In this document: piece by piece, positions 47,886 to 60,186 of the stretch
Layout of the letters: each line of letters begins with the position of its first letter
Position numbering within the stretch: the first letter of the stretch is position 1
Source: Odobenus rosmarus divergens
Lineage: Eukaryota > Chordata > Mammalia > Carnivora > Odobenidae
DNA length: 64,000 bases
NCBI RefSeq assembly: GCF_000321225.1
Contig: NW_004450303.1
Span: 3,555,940 to 3,619,939 of the forward strand
Direction: 5' to 3'
Program-made: the position numbers and the translations under genes
The notes under the pieces: generated by a model
What the model was told of the DNA's origin: nothing
What the model saw: the letters and a program-made list of their open reading frames with translations, nothing else
Database searches by the model: none

Positions 47886-48345
47886 ATAGAATGCATACTG
47901 AGTTCCCGTGTTCTTCCAGTGTTTTTTTGTTTTTGTTTTATTTAACATGAATCTTCATTTAGGATGCCTAGATTAGAATTGCCTTTGAATTGCAAGAGTT
48001 TAATCCACTGATGTCCTGTATGACTGACTAAATTTTTTCTCCAAGATGTTTTCAAAAACTAAGAAATCTATATTTTTTAAGGCTTATATCAAAGACATAT
48101 GCACCTAGTTAATATAAAATTTGGACATTTATATCATGGTGGGAAGCATCTTAATCTTAGCATATACTGGATAAGCTATAAAATTATGAACAGACATTGA
48201 CTGTGTGTATACTATTGTTTCAGGCACTGAGTTAAAATTTCACATACCTTATGTAATTCTATCAAGAACCCACAAGGGAGTCACCAATATTATTTCCATA
48301 ATATAGAAGAAGAAACTGCAACTTAGAGAACTTAAGAGCAGGACA

Positions 48346-48934
48346 ACAGACCCTAAATGGAGTTGTTTATACTAAGCCCCACATCACTAAATTGATATTT
48401 AATTACACTTTTGGTTGTAATGGAATCTTAAGCCAGTCAATCAGGTATTGTCTGATCAACACTAGTTAGATAATCTGCCTGGTAGACACCTGTCATCCTC
48501 TAAGGAAAAGTAACCTTGCAATAACCAACCCACTTTTTGGCTTAATATAACTTCCTTGTTCCTGCTCCCTTCTGCCTATAAAAGGTTTTTATTTGGGGTG
48601 CCTGGGTGGCTCAGTTGGCAAAGCGACTGCCTTCGGCTCAGGTCATGATCCTGGAGTCCCAGGATGGAGTGTCGCATCGGGCTCCCTGCTCAGCAGGGAG
48701 TCTGCTTCTCCTTCTGACCCTCCCCCCTCTCATGTGCTCTCTCTCTCTCTCTCTCATTCTCTCTCTTTCAAATAAATAAATAAATAAATCTTTTTTTAAA
48801 AAAAGGTTTTTATTTTGTGCAGATCCTTCGAGTTTCTTTCTGTCAGCTAGATTGGATGCTGCCTGATTTGTGTCATCATTGAATAAAGTCAATAAGATCT
48901 TTCAAATTTACTCAGTTAAATTTTGTTTTTTAAG
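48346..48934 (+). mobile_element. ERV-type LTR inside a MIR
   Basis: Contains TATAAAAG at 48,577-48,584 and TTGAATAAAGTCAATAAGAT near 48,880, the promoter and polyadenylation order of an LTR. It carries the SINE at 48,595. Confidence 0.6.
48595..48800 (+). mobile_element. CAN SINE inside an LTR
   Basis: Perfect 15-bp duplication AAAAGGTTTTTATTT (48,580-48,594 and 48,801-48,815). It landed just after the TATAAAAG motif of an ERV-type LTR. Confidence 0.95.
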
Positions 48935-49045
48935 AGAGAGGTTATGTAACTTGTTTATGGTCAAACAGAGAGAGATCTGACTCTGTCCCATGCCTATCTG
49001 ACTCCAAAGGCAATATTCTTACCTACATCACACTGACTTTTATGT

Positions 49046-50189
49046 ATGGAATGTTAATTATTAATCTTAACCACCTCTGAATGGTGGGGTGAAGAAGATG
49101 ACCTCCTTTCCTGTTGCTTTGGACATGGTATATTCCCTTACATCTGAGTATATTTTAGAGTCACATAGGTTTAATTTTCCTTTTTGTTTTAAAATTATAT
49201 TCATTGTTTATGACAGCTAAGAGCTTATTAGTCTGGCTATAAGATCTATGGTGCTAATGAGTTTCAATTGCAGGTGGGTGTTTTGCTAGCCTTGCTTAGC
49301 CATTCACAGACACATTTAATTGGATTCAAGGAGCTCTGAGGATTAGTTTGAGTCCATCAACAAAAATAGAAACAAAACAAAACAAAAACAAAAACTAGTG
49401 TTCTAGAGTATGATTGGTAGTTCACATGACTTCATGAATCAACTTTACTTTAATAAATACTTGAATTGCAATAATATGTAGTAAGTTATTTCTGCTTATC
49501 ATCATGAGGTTTTAAAATAAATAGTAGTACCTCAATATAATCTATATATGACATGACATCATGAAATATTAATAATAAATTGGGAATATAAACCCAAGAA
49601 TACTGTCATGATTTTGCAAGTGATTTTTCAAACTTAAAAATCTGAAAGTTAATTGGCTAGGAGTAGAATGTACCATTTCACCTGGCAAGTGCCTTGAGAA
49701 AATTTCTTCACATTGGAAAGATGATTTGAAAGCCCAAATCTGCTTACTAAATTTTATTGATTTTTATCTTCTTTTATATAAAATTTTACAATCCATAAAT
49801 CCAATCTATAGGACTTAAGGAGCAAAGGCCACCTGTTCAAGGGAATTCATGACTTTAATCCTTAGGTTATAAATGGGAGGAAGCTGTGCAGCCAGAGATT
49901 ATTATTCCCAAGTCTACTGTCATCTAGGTGAGGCCTTGGAACCACTACTTGTCAATAAAATGTGAGTAAAAGTGTGTTGGGAGACAGTTCTTCATGTTTC
50001 TCTTGCATATCTGTGAGTCTTGTGAGCAGAGGCATTGACTACATTCTGTTTAGGGCTATATTTTCAAGGATACTTACACAGTAAGTGGCCCCAGAAAATA
50101 GAAATAGTGTCTCCTTCTGGAGAAAATGGCAAGCTTGCTTACCAGCCGTGGAAGATAAAGACAGGGCCCACCTGTGTAGCATAGGCCAT
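49046..50189. other. Mostly unclassified
   Basis: 49,800-50,190 (TCAATAAAATGTGAGTAAAA, TGACTACATTCTGTTTAGGG) may be the left part of dispersed repeat B. Otherwise nothing is seen except the (AAAAC)n tract. Confidence 0.35.
49370..49397 (+). repeat. (AAAAC)n simple repeat
   Basis: Four to five AAAAC-type units. Confidence 0.85.
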
Positions 50190-50500
50190 AGGACAAAAGT
50201 ACTTACTGTCTAGTACTAAAATAATCATAATATTTCCTCAGAAGCAGAGGGTAGGTATGATTATGCCTATTACCAAAAATTCTAGTTCTGTAAGGTCAGA
50301 AATTCTCTCTTGTAAAGTAACCCACTGTGTGTTCAGGTATCTGGCCTTCTTTGTGTTGCCCTGGAGGGTTCAAGGCTTGGGAAGTGTCAAAAAAAAAAAA
50401 AAAAAAAGCTGACACTCTGGCTGTTCCTATTGGTGTAACTAATTGTCTTTTGTCTCTGACTTCAGAGTCTTGTGTTTTCTGAGAAAGCATTCATGAAGTT
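50190..50500. repeat. Dispersed repeat B, copy 1
   Basis: Shares ordered blocks with 58,535-58,855: ACTTACTGTCTAGTACTAAA, CTCTGGCTGTTCCTATTGGT and CATTCATGAAGTTGTGGTAG. The homology resumes at 51,105-51,155 (TTCACAGTTCTTGA) after the family-A LTR. Family unknown; probably ERV- or MER-derived. Confidence 0.65.
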
Positions 50501-50544
50501 GTGGTAGGTGCAGGGGAGGGAAAAAACAAAACAAACCAAAAAAA

Positions 50545-51103
50545 CCCTCTTCAGCTATCCTCCTAGGTTCAAAGGCCGGCGCCCTTGGATCAAACTGATA
50601 AAAGACAGATTAACAAGAGAAAAAAACAGTTTTAATAATTTATGTGCACATGGGAGTTTACAAAGAAATATGACTCAAGTAGGTGGCCTGAATTTGGTGG
50701 CTTATATACTATCTCAAAGTGTGACAAAGTGTGGGGAAGAGGCTAGACAAAGCAAAAGAGGGTTGAAGGCTCTTGAGGAGGGAGTAAATTGTGGAAAAGT
50801 GACTAGGAACATATGGTAAACAAGGGTTGTTCAGTAAGGTTTGCTATGCAGAGTCTAGGCTAATAGGAGTCTAGTCATCTCAGATGATTAAATGTCCCCC
50901 TGATTAAGAGTTGTTCTTTCTGGTACAGGAGAAGACACATTTACAAATGTAAATTTACTTTATAAAAGCAAATTTCCTTTACAAAAAAAATGCTCTGTTT
51001 TTAGAGCTTTTCCTGTGTCTGTTTTTCAATTGCCTTCAGCTCAAAATAAACCTTATGTGAAAGTGGCATATTTTAGGGTTGCATATTTTGGTCCCCTTCA
51101 CAG
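50545..51103 (-). mobile_element. ERV-type LTR, family A copy 2
   Basis: GATAAAAGACAGATTAACAA and GCTCAAAATAAACCTTATG are shared with copy 1. It interrupts a repeat also present at 58.5 kb, which defines its ends approximately. Confidence 0.7.
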
Positions 51104-51155
51104 GTTAGCTGGCAAGTAGGGTAAAATTTCAAACTCTTCACAGTTCTTGATGGTT

Positions 51156-52147
51156 TTGGCTCTGGAGATGGGATGCTGACAGAGACATGGGTTTTTGGAA
51201 GAGGAAGGACAAAAGCCTTGCATTCTGGGATCAATGATATGAGAAAACTACCCAGTGAGTGTTGTCCCCCAAGCGTTGAATGGGGAAAGGGAATAATGGG
51301 CAGCAATTGCCCTGCTTGTTAATGAAAGTTGAGAGGCCAAGTAGCAAGAAATATGTTTGAAACAAATGGGGCAAATGGTGACTTGGTCATTCCCACTCTT
51401 GTCTGGGCCAGCAGAGGAAGAGGTATTATCAGGAAGATGGGGTGGGCATCTCCTCAGCCTCATCTGAAAGGCAATGTAATTGTGGCTACTGAGCCAAACA
51501 GTTTCTAAGCTGAAATAATATTGGAAATGAGTACCTTGCAGTACAATTGGAACTTTACATGTACTGAAAGCATTACAATTTATTTGGTTGAGCCATGAGA
51601 GCCTGACAACAGAAACTGAAAACAAATGTGCCATGGTCACTATTGAGGAGCCACTCTCTCCCTCTTCACTCCCTGGACTCACTCCTCTACTATTCCAGTT
51701 TCATCTGCTTTTAAGGTTAAAGCAGTAGAGCCGAGGTCTTTCTGATCCCAAGGAGGACCAGAGGTCATATACACTGAACTTTGGGATAGGGAGGATTTCA
51801 AACTTTCATCACTATGTTGGATCGGGTACCCAAAGAGATAACTAATTCACTTCCATGGTGAGAGGAGTGCCCAAATACAGCTAAAGCAGTTTGGCTAGAG
51901 TTCATAGAAGGGGAGATACTAATGCGACTTTGTACAGATGCCCTTTGGACCAATTCAGTGTACTTTTTGGTCTGCTTCTACATCTGATGTAGCAGGAAAT
52001 GGTATGTTATATGTTTTACTTCTCATCCCAGTAGTGTCAGGGAGATGCTTCCAGGAGTCAGGGTAGAGAAGCGCTTCTACTTTTGGTGTACTGCAATCCC
52101 ACCAACCTCTTCGACTTTCAGTTACTGATAATTTTGATAACTGGAAA
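51156..52147. other. Unclassified, possibly ERV-derived
   Basis: Continues from repeat B. A 144-codon minus frame (51,248-51,682) has no recognised domain. Confidence 0.3.
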
Positions 52148-52622
52148 CTATTGTGGATTGAATTGTGTCCTCCCAAAAGATATGTTAAAGTTCTAACTAC
52201 CAGTACTTGTGATTGTTACCTTATTTGGAAATAAGGTTTTTGTAGATAAAATAAAGTTAAGATGAGATCATAGGGAATTAAGGTGGTCTTAATCCAATGG
52301 CTGGTGTCCTTCTAAGAAGTACATTTGGGCACAGACGCACACAGAGGAAAACACCACATGAAGGCCCAAGGCACATAGGGTGGAGGCTGAGAGTAGAGTG
52401 ACACAGCAGCAAACCAAGGAATGCCAAGTCCTTCTGACAACCACCAGAAAGAAGAGAGAGGCAAGGAAGGAGCTTTCTCTAGAGCCTTCAAGGGGAATAT
52501 AGCCCTGCCGACATCTTGATTTCAGACTACCAGCCTCCAGAGCTGTGAGAGAGGTAGTTTCTGCTGTTCTAAACCACCCAGTTTGTGGTACTTTGTTATG
52601 ACAGGTACTAATATATAGGGAA
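52148..52622 (+). mobile_element. MaLR (MLT1-type) LTR
   Basis: TATTGTGGATTGAATTGTGT, ACCTTATTTGGAAATAAGGT, CCAAGGAATGCCAAG, GCCCTGCCGACATCTTGATT and CACCCAGTTTGTGGTACTTT run in consensus order. Complete solo LTR. Confidence 0.87.
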
Positions 52623-54949
52623 CTAATATATAACCTCTGGTTTCCACCTAGAATTGCTAGATGTAGTTTTGGATTCATCACCTCCTCGACATGACACTCA
52701 GGTACAGACCCTTTGAAAAGCAGCTATTGGCTTGCTACTGACCTTTTATCAAAACTAAATACCTGATTTATGGAGTCATTGTGACTCTCCTGTCTGATAT
52801 TCTCATTTTGGGGTGGTTCAACTCAGACTTGGTGATCAAAAAGACAGGAAGGACTTAACAAGCCTTGTTAAATAGAAATGGCACGTTCTAGAATACAGCC
52901 AGCCTTTTTCCACTGGAATCTGTTTTACATTTAAAAAGTGGTAGCTGTTCCTTCGGGGAAAACATAATATCCCACTCTACAGCCCAAAGCAAAACGGCTA
53001 GCTCAATGGGACCCACAGTTCTCAGAGATTTCCCTAAATTCCTGATCATGGATCACTAATGGTACCCACTAATCTGGGTTACTGGACTATTCAACCTGAG
53101 CCCTAACTATGCAGAAACAAAAGCACTGGTGGTCACTCCACTCAGGAGGTAGAAGTAAAGGCTCTTGTCATATCTCTGGCCAATACCCTCTTTAGTACAT
53201 TTTTTTAAATATATAATTTTTCTGAAACATAAGCTATTGTAAATAACCTAGCTGTTTGGTATGCCATTTTAAACATTGCAACCTGGCAGATTAAAGACAT
53301 CCTTCTTTGGGATTACGAAAGATAGGAACAAACTGCAATTGCTGTTCAGACTCTCTAGTTCACCCATGTAAATATTCATGATAAGGGCCTGTTTTCTGAT
53401 AATACCAACTAGAATCAACAATAGGCTCATAGATGAGGTGTTTATGAACGTACTATCCACAGCATTTGGTATTACCGAACACCAAATACCAAACACTGGA
53501 ATAACCTTTTCAAAAATTGACTCAGAACATCTGACTCTACATCCTGTACCTCTTTCTAAACCACATACCCTGGAAATGCAAATTAGTCAGTATAATGCAT
53601 CTATCTCTAGAAAGGCATCATGTCTTCTTGGGTGTTTCTTGGGTAATGATCAGGATGAAATTGATGGAGGTTAATAGAGTTATTTTGAAAATTCAGGAAT
53701 ATGCCTTGACCATTTCTGGGTATGATACTTCTTTCTTTCCTCCAGCAATAACTCCAGTCTGGCCCCTCTTGGTGGCAGCAGTCTACTGTTTGCCAAGTTC
53801 CCCTAGAATGACCCATATGTGACCTTTTTGGGGACGTAATGGGTTTCTTTTAAGTTTTATAAAAATTCCCTCGAACTTTTTGTATATGAATTTTCCAGCA
53901 AAAGTTTGGGTGTGAGTAGAAAATGATTGAGAGAGAGAGAAAAAAAAGTGTGCTTAAAGCTAACTGGAGAGGGATTTTGGGGTGGCAGCAGATGTAGGGT
54001 CGCTCCCCAGGATTCCCAACTTTTAATGTATACAGTGGCAGAAAGCTCAGCAAAACTGTTTCCTGATGTCAAAAGAAAGCAGGATTTTAAGTGAAGAACT
54101 TGTTTAGCTAAAAAGATTACTAAGCAAAGTAATGAAGGTAGCACCTCTGCTTATAGTAAAACAGTTTCTTTCCTCTGCTTATAGTAAAAGGCAGGAGAAA
54201 GAAATTTAGGATGAAACTGTTAAACAAAAAGGAATCAGCACTTGATGAATTTGGAAATTCTCACCATATAAAATGGCAAAAATGCAAAAATTCAGACATC
54301 ATTTCTGAAATCTTGGCTTAGGGAAAAAGCCAAGGCTGTTGCTGTATAAACTTATGCTAAAACTTCCAAAAAAAAAAAAACCCACAAAGAGCATTCCTTC
54401 ACACAAAGGGCCTTTTGAAGAGATTAAGGGTGTGCCTCATCGAATCTCTTAATCAAACCACAGGGCCTCCAGGAGGCTTAAAGGCATTGACCCTTATCTA
54501 TCAGAGCAGGAAGCTAAAACAGAGAAAGGATTAATTTAGAAAAATCTGTGGAGGTGAATTTTGTCAAATGGAGTTAACCCCATTGAAATCAAAGGGAGAC
54601 CTAGAAAGTTTTGAGAAGTTTATTAAAAAAATTTTTTTAAAAACCCCAAAACCACTGTTCACTGGACTGAAAGTGACAGAGGAGTGTAAAATAAAAGGCA
54701 GTTGTCAGATCTCCAAAATTCTACTGGCAGGAAGTAGACTGATAAAATTATTCAGCTTCAGAAGTGTGCTACCTTCCATAAAAAAGGAGGAATCCAGAGA
54801 GTGAAGCTGAATGACATGGAGAGTTATCCTCGGATCTTGAAAACTAATCAAGAAATGTGAAACATTTGTCCAGCTGTATTTCAGATCTGCTGTGCCAGTG
54901 ACCCCTTTGTATTCCCCGACTAGCCTTCCTTTCTGACTGCGACTGTTGA
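52623..54949. other. Unclassified, possibly ERV-derived
   Basis: Higher GC than the AT-rich flanks and bounded by LTRs. Short frames only, with no retroviral motif that I can support. Confidence 0.3.
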
Positions 54950-55415
54950 AGGGTAGCAGAATATTCCACCCCCCAAAATAATGCCTTTTGGTATAAGAAT
55001 TAGTTTGAGCTGATTATTTTGAGAAACTGCAGACACAGAAGCTCTGAAAGCAGAGTAGAAGTTACCCTTTTTGTAAAGAAAAGCTATATTTATATGGGCA
55101 ATTTACTTTTAAAAAGGGGACCTGCACCAGGGAGAGAGCTATTATCAGCAATAACTTGTTCATCTGAGAGACTTATCTGCATGGCAGAACAACTTTTGTT
55201 TACCAAACATTTCCTCCACTCACTTTCCCTTGAATTGACTCCCCTTCCCTCAACATCTTTCTTTTGTTTAGCTGAAGATGATATTCAAGGTGGTTGGTTG
55301 GGCCATTTTAGAGGGTTACTCAGTTTTCCTGGGTATCTCCCATGTATACATGAGGTATACATATTAATAAAACTTTTTTTTCCTCCTTGTTAATCTTTTA
55401 TCAAAGGACTTATCA
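54950..55415 (+). mobile_element. ERV-type LTR, family A copy 3 (opposite strand)
   Basis: Ends ATTAATAAAACTTTTTTTTC then CTCCTTGTTAATCTTTTATC, the complement of the family-A signature, preceded by an AATAAA polyadenylation signal. Confidence 0.6.
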
Positions 55416-55839
55416 AAGGACTAAGAAGGTTAGAGGAAAACTTATTTTAGCTTATAATTATGTATAGTTCTTATTCTATGTTAGTCTCACTATTTAATAT
55501 TGGTGTTCTGGGTGTTGAAGGCTTGTCTTTAGTTTTGCAGGTGCACAGATGAAGAAGTGTGCCCTAGGAACTTCATTTAACACATTACAACCAGGAGCCT
55601 CCTCTGCATCTGGACCTTATTTAGATGATGAGATTTTGGACTTTGGACTTGATGAATGAATGGCACCCTTGAGAACCTTGGGAGGCAATGAATGTATATT
55701 GTATGTAGTAGGGGCATGAATTACTGGGGGCCAGAGGACAGACCATGGGGGTATAGATTATAGGGTGGCTCTTTATAATTCTTTCCTCTTTGTGTAATCC
55801 CTTTCCATTGATTATGGGCATGACCAATTGTTGCAGAAT

Positions 55840-56340
55840 TTCTTTTCCTTTAGTCCCTGGAGTTCTTGGTCACGCTGCTTCAAAGAATGAAGAGGTAGAC
55901 CAGATGAAGAGTGGTGGGCAGCAAAGCAAAATTTATTGAGTGAGAGTACAAAGCTCCCAAAGAGGGAGGGTCCCGAGAAGGTTGCCAGGGAAATTTCTAA
56001 GTCCAGGGGTTTTTATGGGCTTTGTTGGTGGGCTGTTTTAATCTGATTAACCCTTCATGTGCTGTCACCCAATCAGGTTTTTGTCATCTATCATGTGGGA
56101 AAGGGTGGAGGGCTCTTTCCAGGGTGGTGCAAAATCCTTTAAAGGGTGGTTTCCTCTTGGGGAAGGGGACTTGTCCCTGCCAGCCTTTCTTCCAGCTATC
56201 CTTCATTACTATGACAGCAAAGGTGATGTTACTCCCAGGATTACTTTACAGCCTTATATGTCCAAGGTGATGGCATGCCACTGCTGTGATTACATTATGA
56301 TATCTGTGTACTGCTGGTCCTGAAGGAGCAAGCTACTATG
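55840..56340 (-). mobile_element. Probable ERV class I LTR
   Basis: GAGTTCTTGGTCACGCTGCT, AAAATTTATTGAGTGAGAGT and AAGCTCCCAAAGAGGGAGGG resemble an ERV1 LTR in reverse, with AATAAA on the minus strand. Confidence 0.55.
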
Positions 56341-56359
56341 TAGTGAGGAACAATGGTTT

Positions 56360-56588
56360 CAAGAACTGTGGATGGCCTCTAGTTGCCGAGGCAGTCTCCA
56401 GTAAGAAATTGAAGTTTAGTTCTGTAGCCACAAAGAAATAAATTCTGCCAGTAACTTGAGGATTTTCAATAACTCAGATTAAGCCATGTCTAGACTCCCA
56501 ACCTACAGAAATTTGGAATGATAAATGGCAGTTGTGTTAAGCTGCTAAGTGTTTAATAATTTGATACACAGCATGGACACCTAATACA
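56360..56588 (+). mobile_element. MaLR-type LTR, 3' portion
   Basis: TTCTGTAGCCACAAAGAAAT, TTCTGCCAGTAACTTGAGG, CCTACAGAAATTTGGAATGA and the end GGACACCTAATACAGG follow an MLT1-class LTR 3' half. Confidence 0.65.
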
Positions 56589-56756
56589 GGGGTGATAGAG
56601 AGAGGAAAGCCTCAGTACTTTGGGAAGAAACACCTTAGATCCCCAAATGTGGGGACAAGAAGAAAGGACATTGATTTTTTGGGTTTTTTTTTCGTCTTTC
56701 TGACTACCCAAGGAGTCTTCCTTTTTGGGGGAAAAAATGACTCATTGTATTCTCTG

Positions 56757-57255
56757 TGATGGTTAATTTTATGTGTCAACCTGGCTGGGCAAAAAGATGA
56801 TCAGATAGCTGGTAAAACATTATTTCTGGGTGTGTCTGTCAGGGTGTCTGTAAGAAATTATTTGAATCAGTAAACTGAGTAAAGAAGATTGACCTCACCA
56901 CTGCAGGTGGACATCATCCAATCCATCGAGGTGGATCCATCCACAAAAGGTGGATAAAGGGCAAGTTCACTCTTCCCGCTTGAACTGAAACATTCACTGT
57001 CTCTGCCCTCAGACATTAGTACTCTTGATTCTCAGGCCCCATATAAGACTGTAACTTACATGATTGCTTTCCCTGGTTCTTAGGCTTTGGGGCTTGGACT
57101 GGAACTACACCCCCAGCTTTCCCGAGCTTCCAACTTGCAGATGGTATAGATCATGGGACCTCCATAATCACAGAAGCCAATCTCTCATAATAAATATCTT
57201 CTTATATATCCGTTTCTGTTTTGGATCTCTTTGGAGAATCTTGACTAACACATTC
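56757..57255 (+). mobile_element. Ancient solo LTR (subfamily not assigned)
   Basis: Starts TGATGGTTAATTTTATGTGT CAACC, includes CTGGGTGTGTCTGTCAGGG, GCTTGGACTGGAACTACACC, a TCATAATAAAT signal, and ends GAATCTTGACTAACACA. Complete LTR by recall. Confidence 0.78.
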
Positions 57256-58534
57256 TCTCACAGACAGTTTCAAGCGTCTTTTACTTTATTACCGCTGGGT
57301 GTACAATTTATCACTAAGTAGCTCTAACACAATTTGATCATTGATCTCATTGATAACTTTATTGGGACAGCACAGAGTGACTCTAGCCCCTCTACCCTCC
57401 ATGCAAAGCAACTGTCATCACCTTCAAATATCTTTTGAACCCCCATTGTCACAGCTTTAACTCAGTCATCCCATGAGACAGATGGTTGCTTATGGATAGT
57501 GACATAGACAATGAAACAGGTTTGACTGACAGCTTTCAGGTAGTCCTTCCAAAATCAATGACTTTTCAGGATGAATAGTAAATCCTAAGGCTTATTAGCA
57601 AACCAGGAAGCCCCAGGGGCTCTGGGATCCCCAGAAAGATGTAGGCCCCATCTGGGAGAGGGGTCCCAACAGTTGCAAACAACTCTCTTATTCTAGGGTC
57701 ATAATTTCTGCCCTATGACTACATCTCTTTCATGGAAAGTAGTTATTAACTTGCCTTTCACCCGAACATATATTTCCTTATACTTTAATGGTAATTATTA
57801 GGAAAATTCAAAGTGTTTTTGAGAACGTTGCCATTAGATCAGGTAGTCATTAGATAACTACTGAGATTTTCCCCAAATGTGGCTACCACTGTTTACTTGG
57901 GAGAATTTCCTGAAGTGTGACTGCCTCATGAATTAGGTCAATTTTTTCCTACAGTGCGAATCAGCCATTTTGAAAAGGTGGTACAATATATGTGCTCACT
58001 TCAGCTGGCATGATGCCATTTGGGGCTTGGAAGCATTCAGGTCAGTCTCAACTCACAGGCTAGGATTGCCTTAGAGTAGGATTGCCTTAAGAGCCAAAGA
58101 GTAGTCTGTATGATATCATACCTGCTGGATTAATGCCATGGGCCGATTTCAATGCAGAAATTTGAAAAAAGCCACCTGGCTTTCTAAGGTACACCTTACT
58201 GGTTCATTAGACTTGTTCGGCTGGGATATTAAGGGTCATGTTTGAGGTTAATATTGTAGGTAGACCACATCTGGCTTCTTGGAATCCTATTGATCATAGC
58301 CTTAAATGCTATACAAGAAAAATGAAGGAATTTTGTCATATTTTTCAGAGTAGCTGCTCCTATGGGAGCAGCATAATCTAATGGGGAGCTTTATCAAAAA
58401 CCAAGATGATGCCAAAAGGATGGATATACATTTTGGCAAGAAAATTCTCTATAGGATCTCTTATGTCTCCATGTTGTTGTCCTGAACTATCTTCAGGAAT
58501 GTGTGCATAGAGATAATATCTTCCTCTGGGACAA
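57256..58534. other. Unclassified, possibly ERV-derived
   Basis: Lies between LTR-like elements. No reverse transcriptase, protease or gag motif was recognised in six frames. Confidence 0.3.
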
Positions 58535-58905
58535 AGAGTATGCATACTTACTGCCTAGTATAATAAACATAATGTTTTCCTTGGAGCAAACAACAGGCAT
58601 GCATCTTGCCCATTACTAAAGATTCATATTCCCTAAACTTGGGGTTCTTTTCCAATGAAATAAAATCCACTATGTGCAAGTACCATCTGGCCCTGTTGGT
58701 GTCACCATATGAAAATGAGGACTCAGAGTATAGGAGCAAAATATATATTGATACTCTGGCTGCTGCTGTTGGGGTAAGTAATGAACTGTCCTTTGTTTCT
58801 GAGTGAGGAATCTCATGTCTTCTGCAGCATCCATGAAACTTTGGTAGTCTTGTTAACTTGTTAACTTGCAGGTAAGGTAAATTCTGACCTTTCACAGTTC
58901 TTGAC
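58535..58905. repeat. Dispersed repeat B, copy 2
   Basis: Uninterrupted counterpart of copy 1: ACTTACTGCCTAGTATAATA, CTCTGGCTGCTGCTGTTGGG, CATCCATGAAACTTTGGTAG, TTCACAGTTCTTGA. It represents the empty-site configuration for the LTR in copy 1. Confidence 0.65.
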
Positions 58906-59165
58906 AAAATCATATGTGTCACTTTTGGGCCAACACAAAGGAGAAGTTTATATGCATGCTCTGTGCCCACCTCCCCCTTTTTTTTACTTCTATTGACCAG
59001 AACCATACACTGAAAGGAACTGTTTCTCTGAATTGCTTCATGGAAGATATCTCTCTGCATAATAGAAAAAAACTGGTAGTTCTGTTAGATAAGAGAGAAA
59101 TAAGTTTTTTAATATACTAAGTCACTGAAATGTTCAGGTTTATTTGTTATAGTAGTGGGAACTGT
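58905..59165 (+). mobile_element. LTR-like fragment
   Basis: GTGTCACTTTTGGGCCAACA and TAAGTCACTGAAATGTTCAG plus GTTTATTTGTTATAG resemble a MaLR-like LTR. Confidence 0.45.
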
Positions 59166-60172
59166 GCATTAATTTGATCAAGAATGACAGATTAACAATG
59201 TGACTGGCCAGACAGCACACACATGAGGTCTTCTGAAAATGTTTGTAAAAAGCAGCTATAGATGAGTGCCTAAGGCAGTTCATCTTAGTAGGTAGCAGAA
59301 GGGTTGATTCTGTTTACTCATCTGCCAAGTTATATAAGCTGCAATTTCAAGGCTTAAAAATCCCATAGCCCCCAAATTTCTCTTGAAGTTTGGCATCTTG
59401 TCCTTGCTGGATCCCTGAACATTATTCTAGAACCTGATGAACAATGAAGGACTTGCCTATCTATCGATTGTGAGTTTCCCCTAGAAAATGCTGTTTCCGC
59501 AGGGCTAGTTTCTGTCTGTCTAGGTATTCTTTGTTGATTTATCATTTCTCACATCTTTATAATTACTCTATTTAATATAGAAATAGTACTGGATGAGGGG
59601 TGCTACTGCAACTAATCATAGACATATGTGGCAATTTATCAGTGACTGAGCAACCCACTAAGAAACAATATTTCAGGATAGAATTGTTTGATAACTGTTA
59701 TTTTGTTACAAATTTTTGGTAAAATCACTGCTTGCCACAATATGGAAAATGGACCAAGATTTCACTAGACCTGTAGCTCTTGGGAAAATTGACTCTAAAA
59801 ATTAAAAGCATTAGTATAGTTGGCATTATTATTATTATTACACCTTTAGAATAGGATTCTAAGAAATAAGTTAGTTCGTGCAAGAATTATCTATTTTGAG
59901 AGCTAAAATGAGAAGGAATAAAGAAATTTGTAGTTTAGCAAGATTGGGAGAATCTAATAACCACAAGGGTAAAATAAGACTAAAAACAGATTTAAGGCAA
60001 CAAAGGCTTAGTAAGATTTTTCTGTTAATACAAGTGACTCAATACTGAAGCAAAGGTTAGGTATGGATTTAACTTTCCCTTTTAATTCTATTATTTTAGG
60101 TGGCCTCAAGATAGCCACCATTAAAAGAGAATAGAAGGTGTGGGAGAGAAAAACCAAGAGATAAGACAAATA
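59166..60172. other. No feature recognised
   Basis: AT-rich intergenic sequence. Confidence 0.5.
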
Positions 60173-60186
60173 TGAAAAGTATTTTT

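Larger units (their letters stand above)
48200..49045 (-). mobile_element. MIR relic split by an LTR
   Basis: Left part 48,200-48,345 (CAGGCACTGAGTTAAAATTT, AGAAGAAACTGCAACTTAGA) and right part 48,935-49,045 (AGAGAGGTTATGTAACTTGT, ATCTGACTCCAAAGG) join into one MIR when the middle is removed. Confidence 0.7.

Noticed and set aside
50388..50407. Poly(A) run as a retrogene tail
   Set aside because: The A-run at about 50,389-50,407 has no upstream gene-like sequence or AATAAA, and repeat B continues on both sides. It is a simple A-tract expansion.
51248..51682. 144-codon minus-strand open frame
   Set aside because: No motif, no splice context and no codon bias evidence. It sits in probably ERV-derived sequence.
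52289..52681. 130-codon minus-strand open frame
   Set aside because: It is antisense to a MaLR LTR.
55019..55393. 124-codon plus-strand open frame
   Set aside because: It lies entirely within a family-A LTR and has no homology to a known protein.
57985..58010. U6-like start (GTGCTCACTTCAG)
   Set aside because: Similarity to U6 snRNA stops after about 13 nt, and the conserved ACATATACTAAAAT segment is missing.
58548..59060. 170-codon minus-strand open frame, the longest in the window
   Set aside because: It runs through dispersed repeat B and an LTR-like fragment. Its amino acids match no domain I recognise, and the homologous copy at 50 kb is interrupted.
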